From assembly GCA_951394045.1 (NCBI GenBank), contig OX595994.1, positions 1,860,001-1,924,000 of the forward strand: DNA of 64,000 nucleotides. Direction: 5' to 3'. The DNA is from Nitzschia sp. DOCU1. Its lineage: Eukaryota; Bacillariophyta; Bacillariophyceae; Bacillariales; Bacillariaceae. Both the position numbers and the translations under genes were made by a program. Each line of letters begins with the position of its first letter. The first letter of the stretch is position 1. Below, piece by piece: positions 10,872-20,707 of this stretch. The notes under the pieces were generated by a model. The model did not search any database, had not been told where the DNA came from, and saw nothing but the letters and a program-made list of their open reading frames with translations.

Positions 10872-12369
10872 TGTCGTTGATCACTCAATCAGTCAACTGC
10901 GTGGTAAACACAGTCGAACTTATGTTGCAAATATATGACACCACACTTCTTCGTCTGCGGCCGCTGCTGCTGGTGCCTGTTCTTCTTCTTATCATCCTCA
11001 AGAAGACACCAGCACGAGCACACCAAAAAGTTCTTCGTCGGCCATTCTGTTGTTCGTATTCCATTGGCCGTAGAAACGAGTCAAAGTCGGTGAGACAGTA
11101 TTGCATGATGGATGGCATTCGAAAGAGTACACTGTTGAGGATAGTCAAAAATCGGGCGAAGCCGACTTGGTTGAGTCGAGTCGAAGGAAAAAGCCGCGAG
11201 CAAGCCGGCAATCAAGACTAAGAACCGCCGGGCGGCTAGCGTTGGGAACGACGAGACAAACTATACGACATTGAGGAAGTTGGGACAAGAAGATCCGGAA
11301 CAGAGAAAGGAGAAGAAGGAAGTACCGGCAGAGGATGGCTGGTTGGTGGTGAAGCCACGTAGGAAAGCTACGTGGGCGGAAATAGTAGCGACGAGGAGTG
11401 CAAAATGCACCACGTCGACATCACGAACTAGCAACCCCGGTAAGTTTGTTTCAAACTCATTGTCTTGAAACAATCCCGTTATTAGTACGAAAGTTTCATT
11501 GACCTCCTTCTTCTAGCCAAGCTCTAGGAGTCGTACGATATCAAAAGGACTAAGAGTATCGACGTCGACCTAGGATTTACAACATACACACAGCAATTTG
11601 AGGGTTCTGCATTCGGAAAGAGTAAGTTTACGCAGGGTTTCAGAATATCGTGCGAGATGTCTGGAACCAATGGCCCCACTCAGCACATTGAACCAGTTCA
11701 CACAATATTATGCCCGGTAGTATTTGTGCGTGATAACAGTGGTTTGCAAGACAGGGTATCTTTACAGTCGTTGAGGGCGGAGGAATATCCGTATAAAAAG
11801 AAATATCAAAACGTCATTGCCTCATCATCCGGCCGATGATCAGACGATATCTTGTTTTCGGAAAAAAGGGGTGTCGTCCTTTCCCCACGAGGAGCTACTC
11901 TAGTAGACGACGGATGAATAGCTACAAGTAGTTCGAAACGTCTCCAACCAAAGCTTTTGCAGCAAATATTTCATCATCGGATACTATCACTGGGGCTAAC
12001 AAGGACGACATTAAGTACTAGTGCTGCTGGTAGTAGTACTAGTAGTCGTGAGCAGTAGTACTCTCGAGTAGTTCTTGTTCGTGCTACCAGCTAACTGTAG
12101 ATAGAGCGTAGTACTACTGCCACCTTTTAACTAGTATAATCCTACGCATAGATATGAGTAGTCAACATTGGCTGTCTAAAATACGCAACCACGATCGCGC
12201 TGCTTGAATTCTGCTGCATGGTAGTAGAATCCATTACTTCTTGATATTGATACTATACTATACGTCAACGCCGTGCGACCATTCCATTGTGGGAGCGTCG
12301 TCGGGTGCCTCAAACATGTGTAGTGATACTCTCTTTCTTCTGCAATAACCTTTATAGAATGCATACAGT
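10872..12369. other. Spacer between the two YeeE paralogues
   Basis: About 1.5 kb upstream of copy 1 and downstream of copy 2. A TATA-like AAATATATGAC lies near 10929-10939, 60 bases before the copy-1 ATG. An open frame at 11271-11468 (+, 65 codons) is basic and unrecognised. Around 12020-12080 there are runs of TAGTAG/ACTAG. No transposon or RNA gene is recognised. Confidence 0.45.
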
Positions 12370-13585
12370 CTAGTCCATTTTTTGTTGCTGCCACTCTGTC
12401 ATGTACTCTTTGATTTTGGTTCCTGCCCACGCGCCTGCAAAAAAGCCAGGAAACCACGCCAAAATAACATCCGACATGCCTGCCGCTGCATGATAGAGAG
12501 CCGGTCCTGGACACAATCCCGTCAAGCCCCATCCGATACCAAACAAGGCAGCGCCAGTTACCAATTCGGCATCCACAGTTGTGGATGTAGGAATCGCAAA
12601 GTCATCTCCTACCAGAGATCGTCGTCGACTGAATTTCTTCATATAGGCCCATCCAGGAACAAATTGATATCCTAACCAACTGACAGTGACAGCGGAACCC
12701 ATAACGGCAATCAAGGTAGGATCCCCCAAGCCATAACCGCCACCCTCCTTGGCGCGAATCAGAGTGGAAATGTCCAAGAAATCATTGACTTTGGATTTTC
12801 GAGTCATGCCCGAAATGACCAATCCCAAGGCGGCAAACACAGCCGAAACCGCGGAGCCCCACACTTTGCGTTGATGTTGGGGCAATGGTTCTTCGGTTGT
12901 TTGTCTCAGGAGACCCAAACTCACGACAGCCGAGGTAACGACAGTACCCAACATTTTACTGTACGCGGGAAGTGTGTCGGTACGAAGAAAGGCTGTATAG
13001 TTGGACCACGGCGTATTCACGTTGATCGTTGCTGCTGTAATCATACTAAAGGCCATGAAAATAGGGACTGCCACCATGCTACGTCGGGACATGCGGGCCA
13101 AACCACAAACACCATGCCCCGAGGTACATCCATTTCCCATTTTGGTTCCAAGTCCTACCAACGCACCACCCAAGACATGGGCCACGGTACTCGCAATCGG
13201 AACTTCTCCCGATGTTTCTAAACGATGATCTCGAGTGGCATCCTCCACGTGATTGACATAGAAATTGACCGTCAACATAAACGTTGAAAGCCAGACTAAC
13301 TTCCAGTGGGATTTGGACGAATGAAAGGATTCTTTCAAGTTCAAGCCAACAGAAGTCATGAGGCCACTAAAACCAAGAATGTCACCATTCAAGACTAGCA
13401 AACTGGCAGCGGAGAGACCTGTAATGGAGCAACACGATACAAAAATACGACACGAAGCAACATGTGTTGAGGTCTTTTCTTGCGATTTGTTTGTGGCTGG
13501 CGCACGTCGAGCAGATTTCATGTCGTCGTTACCTACCAATCATGGATCCCCCCAATATGCCGGTTAAGGGAGTAAACAAACTCAT
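12370..13585 (-). CDS. YeeE/YedE-type sulfur-compound transporter, copy 2
   Basis: Two exons: 13537-13585 (49 nt, encoding MSLFTPLTGILGGSMI plus one base) and 12370-13418, separated by a 118-nt GTAGGT...CAG intron. The product is 365 residues. It has the canonical GNGCTSGHGVCGLARMS motif and GWGLTGLCPGPAL. It is closely similar to copy 1 throughout, for example in NFYVNHVEDATRDHRLETSG and AIPTSTTVDAELVTGAA. The intron position and phase (phase 1, inside the Gly codon before LSAAS) match copy 1, so the pair arose by tandem duplication of an intron-bearing gene. Copy 2 retains an extra Cys (GHGVCG) that is Ser in copy 1 (GHGISG). The transported ion is not determined by sequence; thiosulfate or a related sulfur species is the family expectation. 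Confidence 0.88.
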
Positions 13586-14132
13586 GGTCGTCAATCGCTT
13601 TCGTCAGTCAGTCAGCTATATATACGTAATAGGATCCTGCAAATGAAAGAAGTCAAACTTTGTCATGGTCGTGTCGCCGGCTGCTGGCGGCTGAGATGTG
13701 TTGTCAAACGATATCCAAAGTACGATAGGAAAGTGGCGAGCCGCTTCGCATTCTCCTTCCATCCGAGGGCGAAGCTGGACAGACATACATACGCCCAATA
13801 TTGGACCTGACGACGTACAAACGGTACGTGGTTGTGTCACGATATTTTGGCGAGTTCCCGTCCTTCGGAAGCAGCAGCTGCCTCCTAGCTACGATGAAAA
13901 CGATGAACCCATCATTCATGGATCAGGAAATGCGAAGACTGACTATTGCGTTGAGGATGAAAGGATGACAATCAATCAAAGAATGAATGAGAAGTGAGAC
14001 ATCCGGGGCGAAGTGGATACGACCGGCGGATAGTCTTGATATCAATCAATCAATATGCAACGACGACGACGGAACCAACCTTCCGCAGCAATGGATAAAT
14101 AAAAAGCACAAACAACACAGCAATTATGAAAC
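13586..14132. promoter_or_regulatory. Divergent promoter region
   Basis: This 547-base gap separates the divergent YeeE copy 2 and LRR gene. TATA-like sequences sit near both ends: AGCTATATATACG around 13615-13627 on the YeeE side, and GATAAATAAAAAG around 14092-14104, about 30-40 bases before the LRR gene's ATG. An ATCAATCAATCAAT run lies near 14040-14054. Promoter assignment is by position only. Confidence 0.4.
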
Positions 14133-15701
14133 ATGAGCAACATCTTCTCCCTTGTCACGACGAGTCTGAACGAAATGAGATATGTACACAACAGTAGTTC
14201 TCATTGGAATATTCCAGAAAGTGGGGTACTTGCTCTGAATATCAATGAGCAACAACACCTGTTGGACGAGCACATTTTGCACAAATTGAACGAGTTGAAA
14301 CGATCCAGTCGTCAACAAGAACAACAGTTCGATACTATTTGTCTAGCGGGATTTTGTGGGGATGACATTGAATTGAGTCCTAGGGTAGCGACGGCACTCT
14401 TGGACTTTTTTCGGCAACACACCACCCAACATTGGAAACGGCTAGTATTGGTGCGTTGTCGCGTCAATTCGCAATTGTGTAGCGTACTACAACAAATCCA
14501 ACGATTGTTTCCACAAGTCGAAGTCAAAGATCCCATTGGTAGCGAAGACTGGGGTGCACAACAACTCTTGTCAAGCTTGTGTCGTGGTAATTCCACCTTA
14601 GAGCATTTGATCCTTGGGCCATCGACTGCCCCACGAGTCATGGCCTTGGATGCATCGGCAGCAGTAGAATTGAACCACATTCTCATTGACAAGCACAACA
14701 ACAACAACAACAATGGATCATGCCTAAAATGCTTGGAATTACATCGTGTGGCGTTGAGCCCTGAATGTGTGGCCGTTCTAGCACAAGGCTTGCAATGCAA
14801 TCATTCGCTGCTAACGTTGGTGTTGCACAATTTGAATCCTACTCCCTTTCCCCGCGTCTTTCCGGATGCCTTGGTAAAAGCACTGGCGGGTCATCCCACT
14901 CTACAAACTCTTAGTTTGGAGTATTGCTGTCTATCACAAGCAAGTCTCGAGGCTTTGCACGAAGTGTTACGACATGACTCGTGTCACATAAATAGTCTTT
15001 CCTTCAAGGCATGCTGGACGACGGAAAGTAGGGTGTTTCGACTGGGCGAACCCGGTATTCTCGAGCCACGTTTGGTAGTTGAGGTAATAAAAGACGCCCA
15101 TTCTCTCGAATGCCTATCGCTCGAGTTGAGTCAACTCGGAACCGAGGGTTTGGCCGAATTCTTGGATAGTGTCGTTGATAGTTGTCCTCGACTCGGGGAT
15201 ATCAATTTGCGTTTTTGTGGCATCGAAGAGCCGTTTTGGAAGAATGCACCGAAGTCACGCTACCGACGACAACTACAACGGCTCAATCTCGCTGGAAATC
15301 CTCTCTTGGAACAAAATCGCAAACGATCCATTTCGGCGTTTGATGACGACATGAAAGAACTATTGCGGCAGTACCCCGCACTTGGTGAAATTGTGACCAC
15401 AGACTATTACTCTGTCGGGGCCTTTTCTCTTTCTACTAATCGGCTCTTGGCATTCAACTATGTGGGTCGGGGTCGATTGGACAGCAAGTCGGTACCACCC
15501 AGCTTGTGGCCACAATTGCTAGGGCGAGTGGAACGGGCGACTGCCAATTCGTACTTTTTGTTGTCGCAAAGTGCCTGGCTCAGTTCTCAGTTGCATACAT
15601 CTTGCTTTGCTTCGGTACTCTTTAATCTCCTAAGGGAGCATCCCATGCTAGTGACCAAGGAGGCTTGCCGGCGCCGGTCGCGAAGAAGAAATCGCAAATG
15701 A
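14133..15701 (+). CDS. RNI-type leucine-rich repeat protein
   Basis: A 522-residue intronless protein starting at ATG 14133. From about residue 60 to 410 it shows repeated LxxLxLxxxxL-type units, for example LKCLELHRVALSPECVAVLA, LQTLSLEYCCLSQASLEAL and LECLSLELSQLGTEGLAEFL. These have the roughly 28-residue spacing of ribonuclease-inhibitor-like LRRs. An Asn run (about residues 189-195) sits in a loop between repeats. The C-terminus is a non-LRR helical tail ending in a basic RRRSRRRNRK cluster. No signal peptide, kinase or F-box is visible. Such LRR proteins are numerous in diatoms and usually of unknown function. The retrotransposon is inserted 174 bases after its stop. Confidence 0.8.
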   Translation: MSNIFSLVTTSLNEMRYVHNSSSHWNIPESGVLALNINEQQHLLDEHILHKLNELKRSSRQQEQQFDTICLAGFCGDDIELSPRVATALLDFFRQHTTQHWKRLVLVRCRVNSQLCSVLQQIQRLFPQVEVKDPIGSEDWGAQQLLSSLCRGNSTLEHLILGPSTAPRVMALDASAAVELNHILIDKHNNNNNNGSCLKCLELHRVALSPECVAVLAQGLQCNHSLLTLVLHNLNPTPFPRVFPDALVKALAGHPTLQTLSLEYCCLSQASLEALHEVLRHDSCHINSLSFKACWTTESRVFRLGEPGILEPRLVVEVIKDAHSLECLSLELSQLGTEGLAEFLDSVVDSCPRLGDINLRFCGIEEPFWKNAPKSRYRRQLQRLNLAGNPLLEQNRKRSISAFDDDMKELLRQYPALGEIVTTDYYSVGAFSLSTNRLLAFNYVGRGRLDSKSVPPSLWPQLLGRVERATANSYFLLSQSAWLSSQLHTSCFASVLFNLLREHPMLVTKEACRRRSRRRNRK

Positions 15702-15874
15702 GGAGCGTCTCAATGGTGTACACTATTGCAAATCAGCTAGTACTACCACTGCAACTACTACTAGTATTCCAAAAGAAGATCTTCTCGCTTTTCCATCCAG
15801 AAACTGTGTTTCAAATACACACCCGTTAGTGAGTGAGCAGGTCTATCTGAAATTGTAGCATCGCGAATTATGGT

Positions 15875-16016
15875 TGTGATGCGCCACGTGTCTCTTACGC
15901 ACCTCTAGACTGACGTACGAGGATGTCAAACCTCATTCAAGATCGCTCGTCGGCATCCATGCCTACTCGTAGCCCTTATAATAATGGATAGTTGATTGCT
16001 TCACACGCGTAGTTCA
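15875..16016 (+). repeat. 5' LTR of Gypsy element
   Basis: 142 bases starting TGTGATGCGCCACGTGTCTC and ending GCGTAGTTCA. By eye it is identical to 20708-20849. It contains a CACGTG E-box-type hexamer (about 15884-15889) and TATAATAATGGA near its 3' part as a candidate promoter core. Confidence 0.93.
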
Positions 16017-16141
16017 CTCTGAATTCAGAAGCAAGTTCGCGTACAATCTGTACTATCCGCTACGTAAGGAAAATCGAAAATCGATTCACCTGTCAAGCTA
16101 TTACCATCCTCTCTCTATTGCGAGTTTGTCTAACTTCTCAC

Positions 16142-17368
16142 ATGAATCCTTCGGCTACTGCTGCAGCTACTCGAGCGCCTGTCATTCCGCTTCGATCGGA
16201 GTTGACTATGGCAGAAGTAAGGCATGCACATGTTGTTCATACGGTGAACATTGGCACGGCAGCCAATCCGGTTCGTGAGAAACGTAAAATGGAAGTTCCA
16301 ATGGCCGATAAGCTCAATATCGAGCTTATTCTTCGGACCGTTGAAGAATTCAACGATGTCGCAAGCGCCGGGCGACTCAACCTGACGAATGGACCGCTCA
16401 GGTTTGCCAAGTTTCGCGAATGCCTCGGTGGCCCGATTCGTGATCAGTGGGACGTCGTCAAGGTTCTACAAGAAACAGAGACCTTAGACACATTCAATGC
16501 GGCTATTGCGGATTTTATTTCGAAGTTCCTACGGGACTCCGATCTAATGAAGCAGAAGTTGTACATGGATACGACGCCCAAGCCGTTCCGTCTCTCTTGC
16601 AAGGAACTGGCTGCAAGATACATGTTTTTGAACAATCTTATGAGGTGGTTTCCCTCGGCGAATGGGAACAAGCCTTACGATGACAACGCCCTCAAGTTTC
16701 TCTTTCATACAGCGATGCGACAGACTTGGAAAGACAGCTTTGCGCGGAGCAATCTGAACTTTCAGTCGTCTTTTGAGACGATTGTAGATTACTTTGCGGA
16801 GCAGGAAGAAATTGAAAACCGCATTCGCAACAACAACAATGATACACGTGGTGGCCGGGGGCGTGGTCGCTATCAAGGAAATCAAGGACGCGGCTTTCAA
16901 GGCCGTGGTTACTATCGTGGTAATTATCAAGGACGAGGCGGTTACTATGGCGGCTATCAAGGCCGCGGTAATTACCCTCAACATCAAGGAACTCCAGGAA
17001 ATGTGGCATACGCTACACCTCCGAATCAATATCGTCGTTTGAACACCCCTCCTTCTCGTGTGTCGACAGGATCACAAGGTTCTAGTCAATCTCCGGGGCG
17101 TTTTGCCGGTTACCCTGGACGTTTTGGCGGAAACCGTGGTGGCGGTCGTTTTCAACGAGTTGCTGTTCAAGGCGCCCACTATGTGGATGATGGCGCTGGT
17201 TACGAAGAACACCCAAATGAAAACAGTCAGGGTCAAGACAATTATTTGGCGAGCTCTAACGATCCTCCAAATGAAGATTATCAAGAAGAAATTCAAGATC
17301 AAGGAGCTTACTTTGCCGATGGGTATGGCGAAGAAGAAGAAGAATACTACGGCGAAGAACAATGGTGA
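16142..17368 (+). CDS. Gag-like protein of Gypsy element
   Basis: The first ATG of the frame is at 16142 (the open frame itself starts earlier at TTG), giving 408 residues. The N-terminal half (about residues 60-235) is helical and capsid-like, with FRECLGGPIRDQWDVV and FLFHTAMRQTWKDSF. The second half has RGG/GYQGRG repeats (about 240-360) and then an acidic tail ending EEEEEYYGEEQW. No CCHC zinc knuckle is present; only two Cys remain and neither is in a knuckle. RNA binding is therefore probably through the RGG region. The frame ends in a single TGA, and the downstream pol frame is the same frame, which implies stop-codon readthrough for the fusion. Confidence 0.82.
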   Translation: MNPSATAAATRAPVIPLRSELTMAEVRHAHVVHTVNIGTAANPVREKRKMEVPMADKLNIELILRTVEEFNDVASAGRLNLTNGPLRFAKFRECLGGPIRDQWDVVKVLQETETLDTFNAAIADFISKFLRDSDLMKQKLYMDTTPKPFRLSCKELAARYMFLNNLMRWFPSANGNKPYDDNALKFLFHTAMRQTWKDSFARSNLNFQSSFETIVDYFAEQEEIENRIRNNNNDTRGGRGRGRYQGNQGRGFQGRGYYRGNYQGRGGYYGGYQGRGNYPQHQGTPGNVAYATPPNQYRRLNTPPSRVSTGSQGSSQSPGRFAGYPGRFGGNRGGGRFQRVAVQGAHYVDDGAGYEEHPNENSQGQDNYLASSNDPPNEDYQEEIQDQGAYFADGYGEEEEEYYGEEQW

Positions 17369-17395
17369 CGAACAAGTCTACAGGTCGATGCTCTC

Positions 17396-20300
17396 ATGGG
17401 AGAGGGTACTTTCGACATGGATTATGTGCCCGTTACTACCTTATCATTTGAAAACGAAAATAAAAATTATACATTGCATGTTCTATTGGACTCAGGATCT
17501 ACTACTTCATGGATTAAACGATCAGTCCTACAGGGGAAAAATTTACAGTCCTTCAAGGTCCCCGCCATCACAGGGTCTACGTTGGCGGGTAACTTCAAGG
17601 CAAATGAAGCGATATTACTCAAGGATACAAAACTGCAAGAATTGGATCCACATCGAACTGTGGTCAACATGGAACTCCATGTGTTTGATGCACCTTGTCG
17701 GTACGATGCTGTGATTGGCCGCAAAGTGTTGATTGAACTAGGTATTATCCTGGATTTCAAACAGAAGATTATTGAATGGGACGATAAGATCTTGCCCATG
17801 AAGGAAAATAAGATGGTGTCCGGTCCCACTCTTTCTAATCCTAATGACGACCTTTATAGGTCTGACACGATTGGAAGAGTTGATGCTTCGGGCTATCATT
17901 CGAAGACGATTTCAGAGAGTAATTATGGAAAGGTCGATGTGACGGAAGTTGTAAATGCGTGCTCTCACCTGTCGTCTTCTCAGAAACGAGATCTTAAACG
18001 AGTTCTACAGAAGTATACGAAACTATTCGATGGAACGTTGAAAGTTTTTCCAAATGAGCAAATTGATTTGGAGCTGGATCCTACCGTTCCAGCTTATCGT
18101 GCTCGCACGTATCCGGTGCCTCGAACGCATTTGGACGTGTTCAAGAAAGAACTAGATCGATTGGAAAACGAAGGTGTTCTGTCCAGAACTGGTCCATCAG
18201 AATGGATCGCGGGATCATTTATTATCCCCAAGAAAGATGGCAGCGTTCGTTGGATATCGGATTTCCGAGCCTTGAACAAAGCGATCAAGCGCAAGGCGTA
18301 TCCGATTCCACGCATTGGCGATATCCTTTCTCGTCGAACAGGGTATAAATTTCTGACAAAATTGGACATTTCAATGCAATACTACACCTTCGAACTTTCG
18401 GAAACGGCCAAGAACCTCTGCGTTATTGCTACGCCGTTTGGCTTGTATCGGTACAATCGTCTTCCTATGGGATTGTCGATTAGTCCTGATGCTGCCCAAG
18501 AAATAATGGAGCGAGTTCTTGCAGCCGTCAAAGACATTGAAATCTACATCGATGACATTGCTTGTTTTAGCAATTCTTGGGAAGAGCACATTGCGTTGTT
18601 GGATCAAGTTCTAACGATTTTGGAACAACATAATTTCACGATCAACCCGAGGAAGTGCGAATGGGCAGTCAAAGAAACTGACTTTCTAGGTTACTGGCTT
18701 ACGCCGACAGGAATAAAACCTTGGAAGAAGAAAGTTGATTCGATCCTCAAGATGCAAAAACCCAAGAACGTTAAAGAACTTCGATCGTTTCTTGGCTTGG
18801 TCAATTTCTATCGAGATATGTGGCCAAGGCGTTCTCATGTCCTCGCCCCGCTTACAGCGCTTACGGGCAAGACTACTTTTGAATGGACGCCTGCGTGTGA
18901 CAAGGCTTTTGAAGAAATGAAGTCGCTAGCGGTTATGGATACTCTACTTCGATATCCGGATCACAACAAGGGTTTTTCGATCGAAACTGATTCCTCGGAT
19001 TACCAATTGGGTGCGGTGATCCTGCAAGAAGGTCATCCAGTTGCATACTACTCTCGCAAGTTGACGGCGGCCCAGATGAATTATACAACGATTGAGAAAG
19101 AACTTTTGAGTATTGTCGAAACTTTGAAAACGTTCCGAACAATGCTCTACGGTGCGAACCTTGATGTTTACACCGATCACAAGAATCTTACTTACTCCAT
19201 GACTCAGTACACCACACAACGTGTCTTGCGATGGCGATTGTTATTGGAAGATTTCGGGGTTACCTTTCATTATAAAAAGGGCAAAGACAATGTTGTGGCT
19301 GATGCCTTGAGTCGTGTTCCGCGTGCAGACGATGCGTCTCCCACGGTTGGGGAGAGTACGACTTCAACAGAGTCGTTCGAAGAAACAAAACGCGATGAGT
19401 ATTATTGCGGACCGTGCGAGGAACCAAATTGTGCACTTACCGATTGTCTGCTTTTCTTACCCCGTTTCGATAATGAAGAGCGATATCCATTCAATTTCGA
19501 AACTATCGCACATTACCAAACGTCGGATGAGACATTGCAAACCCTATTGCGGGAAGATCCGAACAATTATAAAAAACGTCCAATGGGCGGAGCAGATGTA
19601 ATCTGCGTCGGTGAATCCGACTCTGGCGAAGCCAGCGGGCTGATTGCCTTGCCCCGGACAATGGTGGCACCAATATTGAAATACTACCATGGCCTGTTAG
19701 GTCACGCCGAAGCGGCGACGAAGTTGGAAAAGACTGTGCGAAGACACTTTTCACACCCAAACATTGGTATTGAAGCAAAAAGGTTGATTGATGCATGTGA
19801 TATCTGTAAACGAATGAAACACTCACGTTTGAACTACGGCGAATTGCCGATTCGAGAGATTTCTCATGTCCTCCCGTGGCAACAGGTTCATGTGGATATG
19901 ATTGGACCGTGGAAATTGAAGGTTAACAAAACGAATGTTGAGATCAAGGCTCTCACATGTATTGAGCCGGTGCTGAACTTACTGGAGATATTCAGATGCA
20001 ATGACAAAAAAGGGAACACGGTTGCTCGAGCCTTTGAAAACGGGTACCTTTCCCGCTATCCTCGTCCTATTGAATGCGTCCATGACAACGGACCCGAATT
20101 CATCTGCGAAGAGTTTCAATCTTTGCTCAAGAAAGCTGGTATTCGCAAGAAGCCCACAACATCGAATAATCCTCAAGCCAATGGTGTCATTGAAGCCGTG
20201 CACAAAACAGTTGGACAAGTGCTTCGAACTTATATGGAGCTCAAACCTCCGCAACGACAAGACGAAGTTGATATCATGGTTGAAAGTGCATTGGCTACGG

Positions 20301-20665
20301 CGATGTTTGCCACACGTTGTTCTGCTCATCTTTCGTTGGGTGGTTTCTCTCCTGGTGCTCTTGCGTTCGGTCGCGATATGCTCTTGGACATTCCTCTCAT
20401 CGCAGATATTCAGACCTTGACACAAGCACGGCAAGCCCAAATTGATAATCGATTGTTGCGAGCCAACAAGAAAAGAAGACCGGTTGATTTTCGTGTTGGA
20501 CACCAAGTTTACTTAGAACGGCCTCGGAAACCTGGTGATAAATTGCGCCCTCTGTTTACTGGCCCTCATGAGATCACACGTGTTCATGCGAACGGAACGG
20601 TAACACTTCGACGTGCTCCTAACTTGATGGAACGCGTTAACATTCGACGCATCAAACCGGTTTAA
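17396..20665 (+). CDS. Pol polyprotein of Gypsy element (PR-RT-RH-IN)
   Basis: The frame is open from 17369, directly after the gag TGA; the first internal ATG is 17396 (1089 residues). Protease has LLDSGSTTSWI near residue 30. Reverse transcriptase (about 215-420) has LTKLDISMQYY and the YIDD active site (about 383-386). RNase H (about 515-640) contains FSIETDSSDYQLGAVI and VYTDHKNLTY. Integrase has an H-x4-H...C-x2-C zinc finger (HGLLGH...CDIC). Its DDE core has VDMIGPW, HDNGPEF and the Glu in NGVIEAVHK. A basic C-terminus (RRIKPV) shows no obvious chromodomain. All key catalytic residues are present, so the element looks coding-competent. Confidence 0.92.
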   Translation: MGEGTFDMDYVPVTTLSFENENKNYTLHVLLDSGSTTSWIKRSVLQGKNLQSFKVPAITGSTLAGNFKANEAILLKDTKLQELDPHRTVVNMELHVFDAPCRYDAVIGRKVLIELGIILDFKQKIIEWDDKILPMKENKMVSGPTLSNPNDDLYRSDTIGRVDASGYHSKTISESNYGKVDVTEVVNACSHLSSSQKRDLKRVLQKYTKLFDGTLKVFPNEQIDLELDPTVPAYRARTYPVPRTHLDVFKKELDRLENEGVLSRTGPSEWIAGSFIIPKKDGSVRWISDFRALNKAIKRKAYPIPRIGDILSRRTGYKFLTKLDISMQYYTFELSETAKNLCVIATPFGLYRYNRLPMGLSISPDAAQEIMERVLAAVKDIEIYIDDIACFSNSWEEHIALLDQVLTILEQHNFTINPRKCEWAVKETDFLGYWLTPTGIKPWKKKVDSILKMQKPKNVKELRSFLGLVNFYRDMWPRRSHVLAPLTALTGKTTFEWTPACDKAFEEMKSLAVMDTLLRYPDHNKGFSIETDSSDYQLGAVILQEGHPVAYYSRKLTAAQMNYTTIEKELLSIVETLKTFRTMLYGANLDVYTDHKNLTYSMTQYTTQRVLRWRLLLEDFGVTFHYKKGKDNVVADALSRVPRADDASPTVGESTTSTESFEETKRDEYYCGPCEEPNCALTDCLLFLPRFDNEERYPFNFETIAHYQTSDETLQTLLREDPNNYKKRPMGGADVICVGESDSGEASGLIALPRTMVAPILKYYHGLLGHAEAATKLEKTVRRHFSHPNIGIEAKRLIDACDICKRMKHSRLNYGELPIREISHVLPWQQVHVDMIGPWKLKVNKTNVEIKALTCIEPVLNLLEIFRCNDKKGNTVARAFENGYLSRYPRPIECVHDNGPEFICEEFQSLLKKAGIRKKPTTSNNPQANGVIEAVHKTVGQVLRTYMELKPPQRQDEVDIMVESALATAMFATRCSAHLSLGGFSPGALAFGRDMLLDIPLIADIQTLTQARQAQIDNRLLRANKKRRPVDFRVGHQVYLERPRKPGDKLRPLFTGPHEITRVHANGTVTLRRAPNLMERVNIRRIKPV
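19345..19357 (+). other. Internal duplicate of the polypurine tract (possible central PPT)
   Basis: GGTTGGGGAGAGT occurs here inside pol, between RNase H and integrase, in the codons for VGES. The identical 13-mer occurs at 20696-20708, forming the 3' polypurine tract at the LTR border. Placement is like central PPTs of some retroelements, but function is inferred only. Confidence 0.45.
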
Positions 20666-20695
20666 AGATTTCACCAACGATTCGATGCTTCTCAT

Positions 20696-20707
20696 GGTTG
20701 GGGAGAG
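20696..20707 (+). other. 3' polypurine tract
   Basis: GGTTGGGGAGAG ends immediately before the TG of the 3' LTR, where plus-strand priming is expected. Confidence 0.75.
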
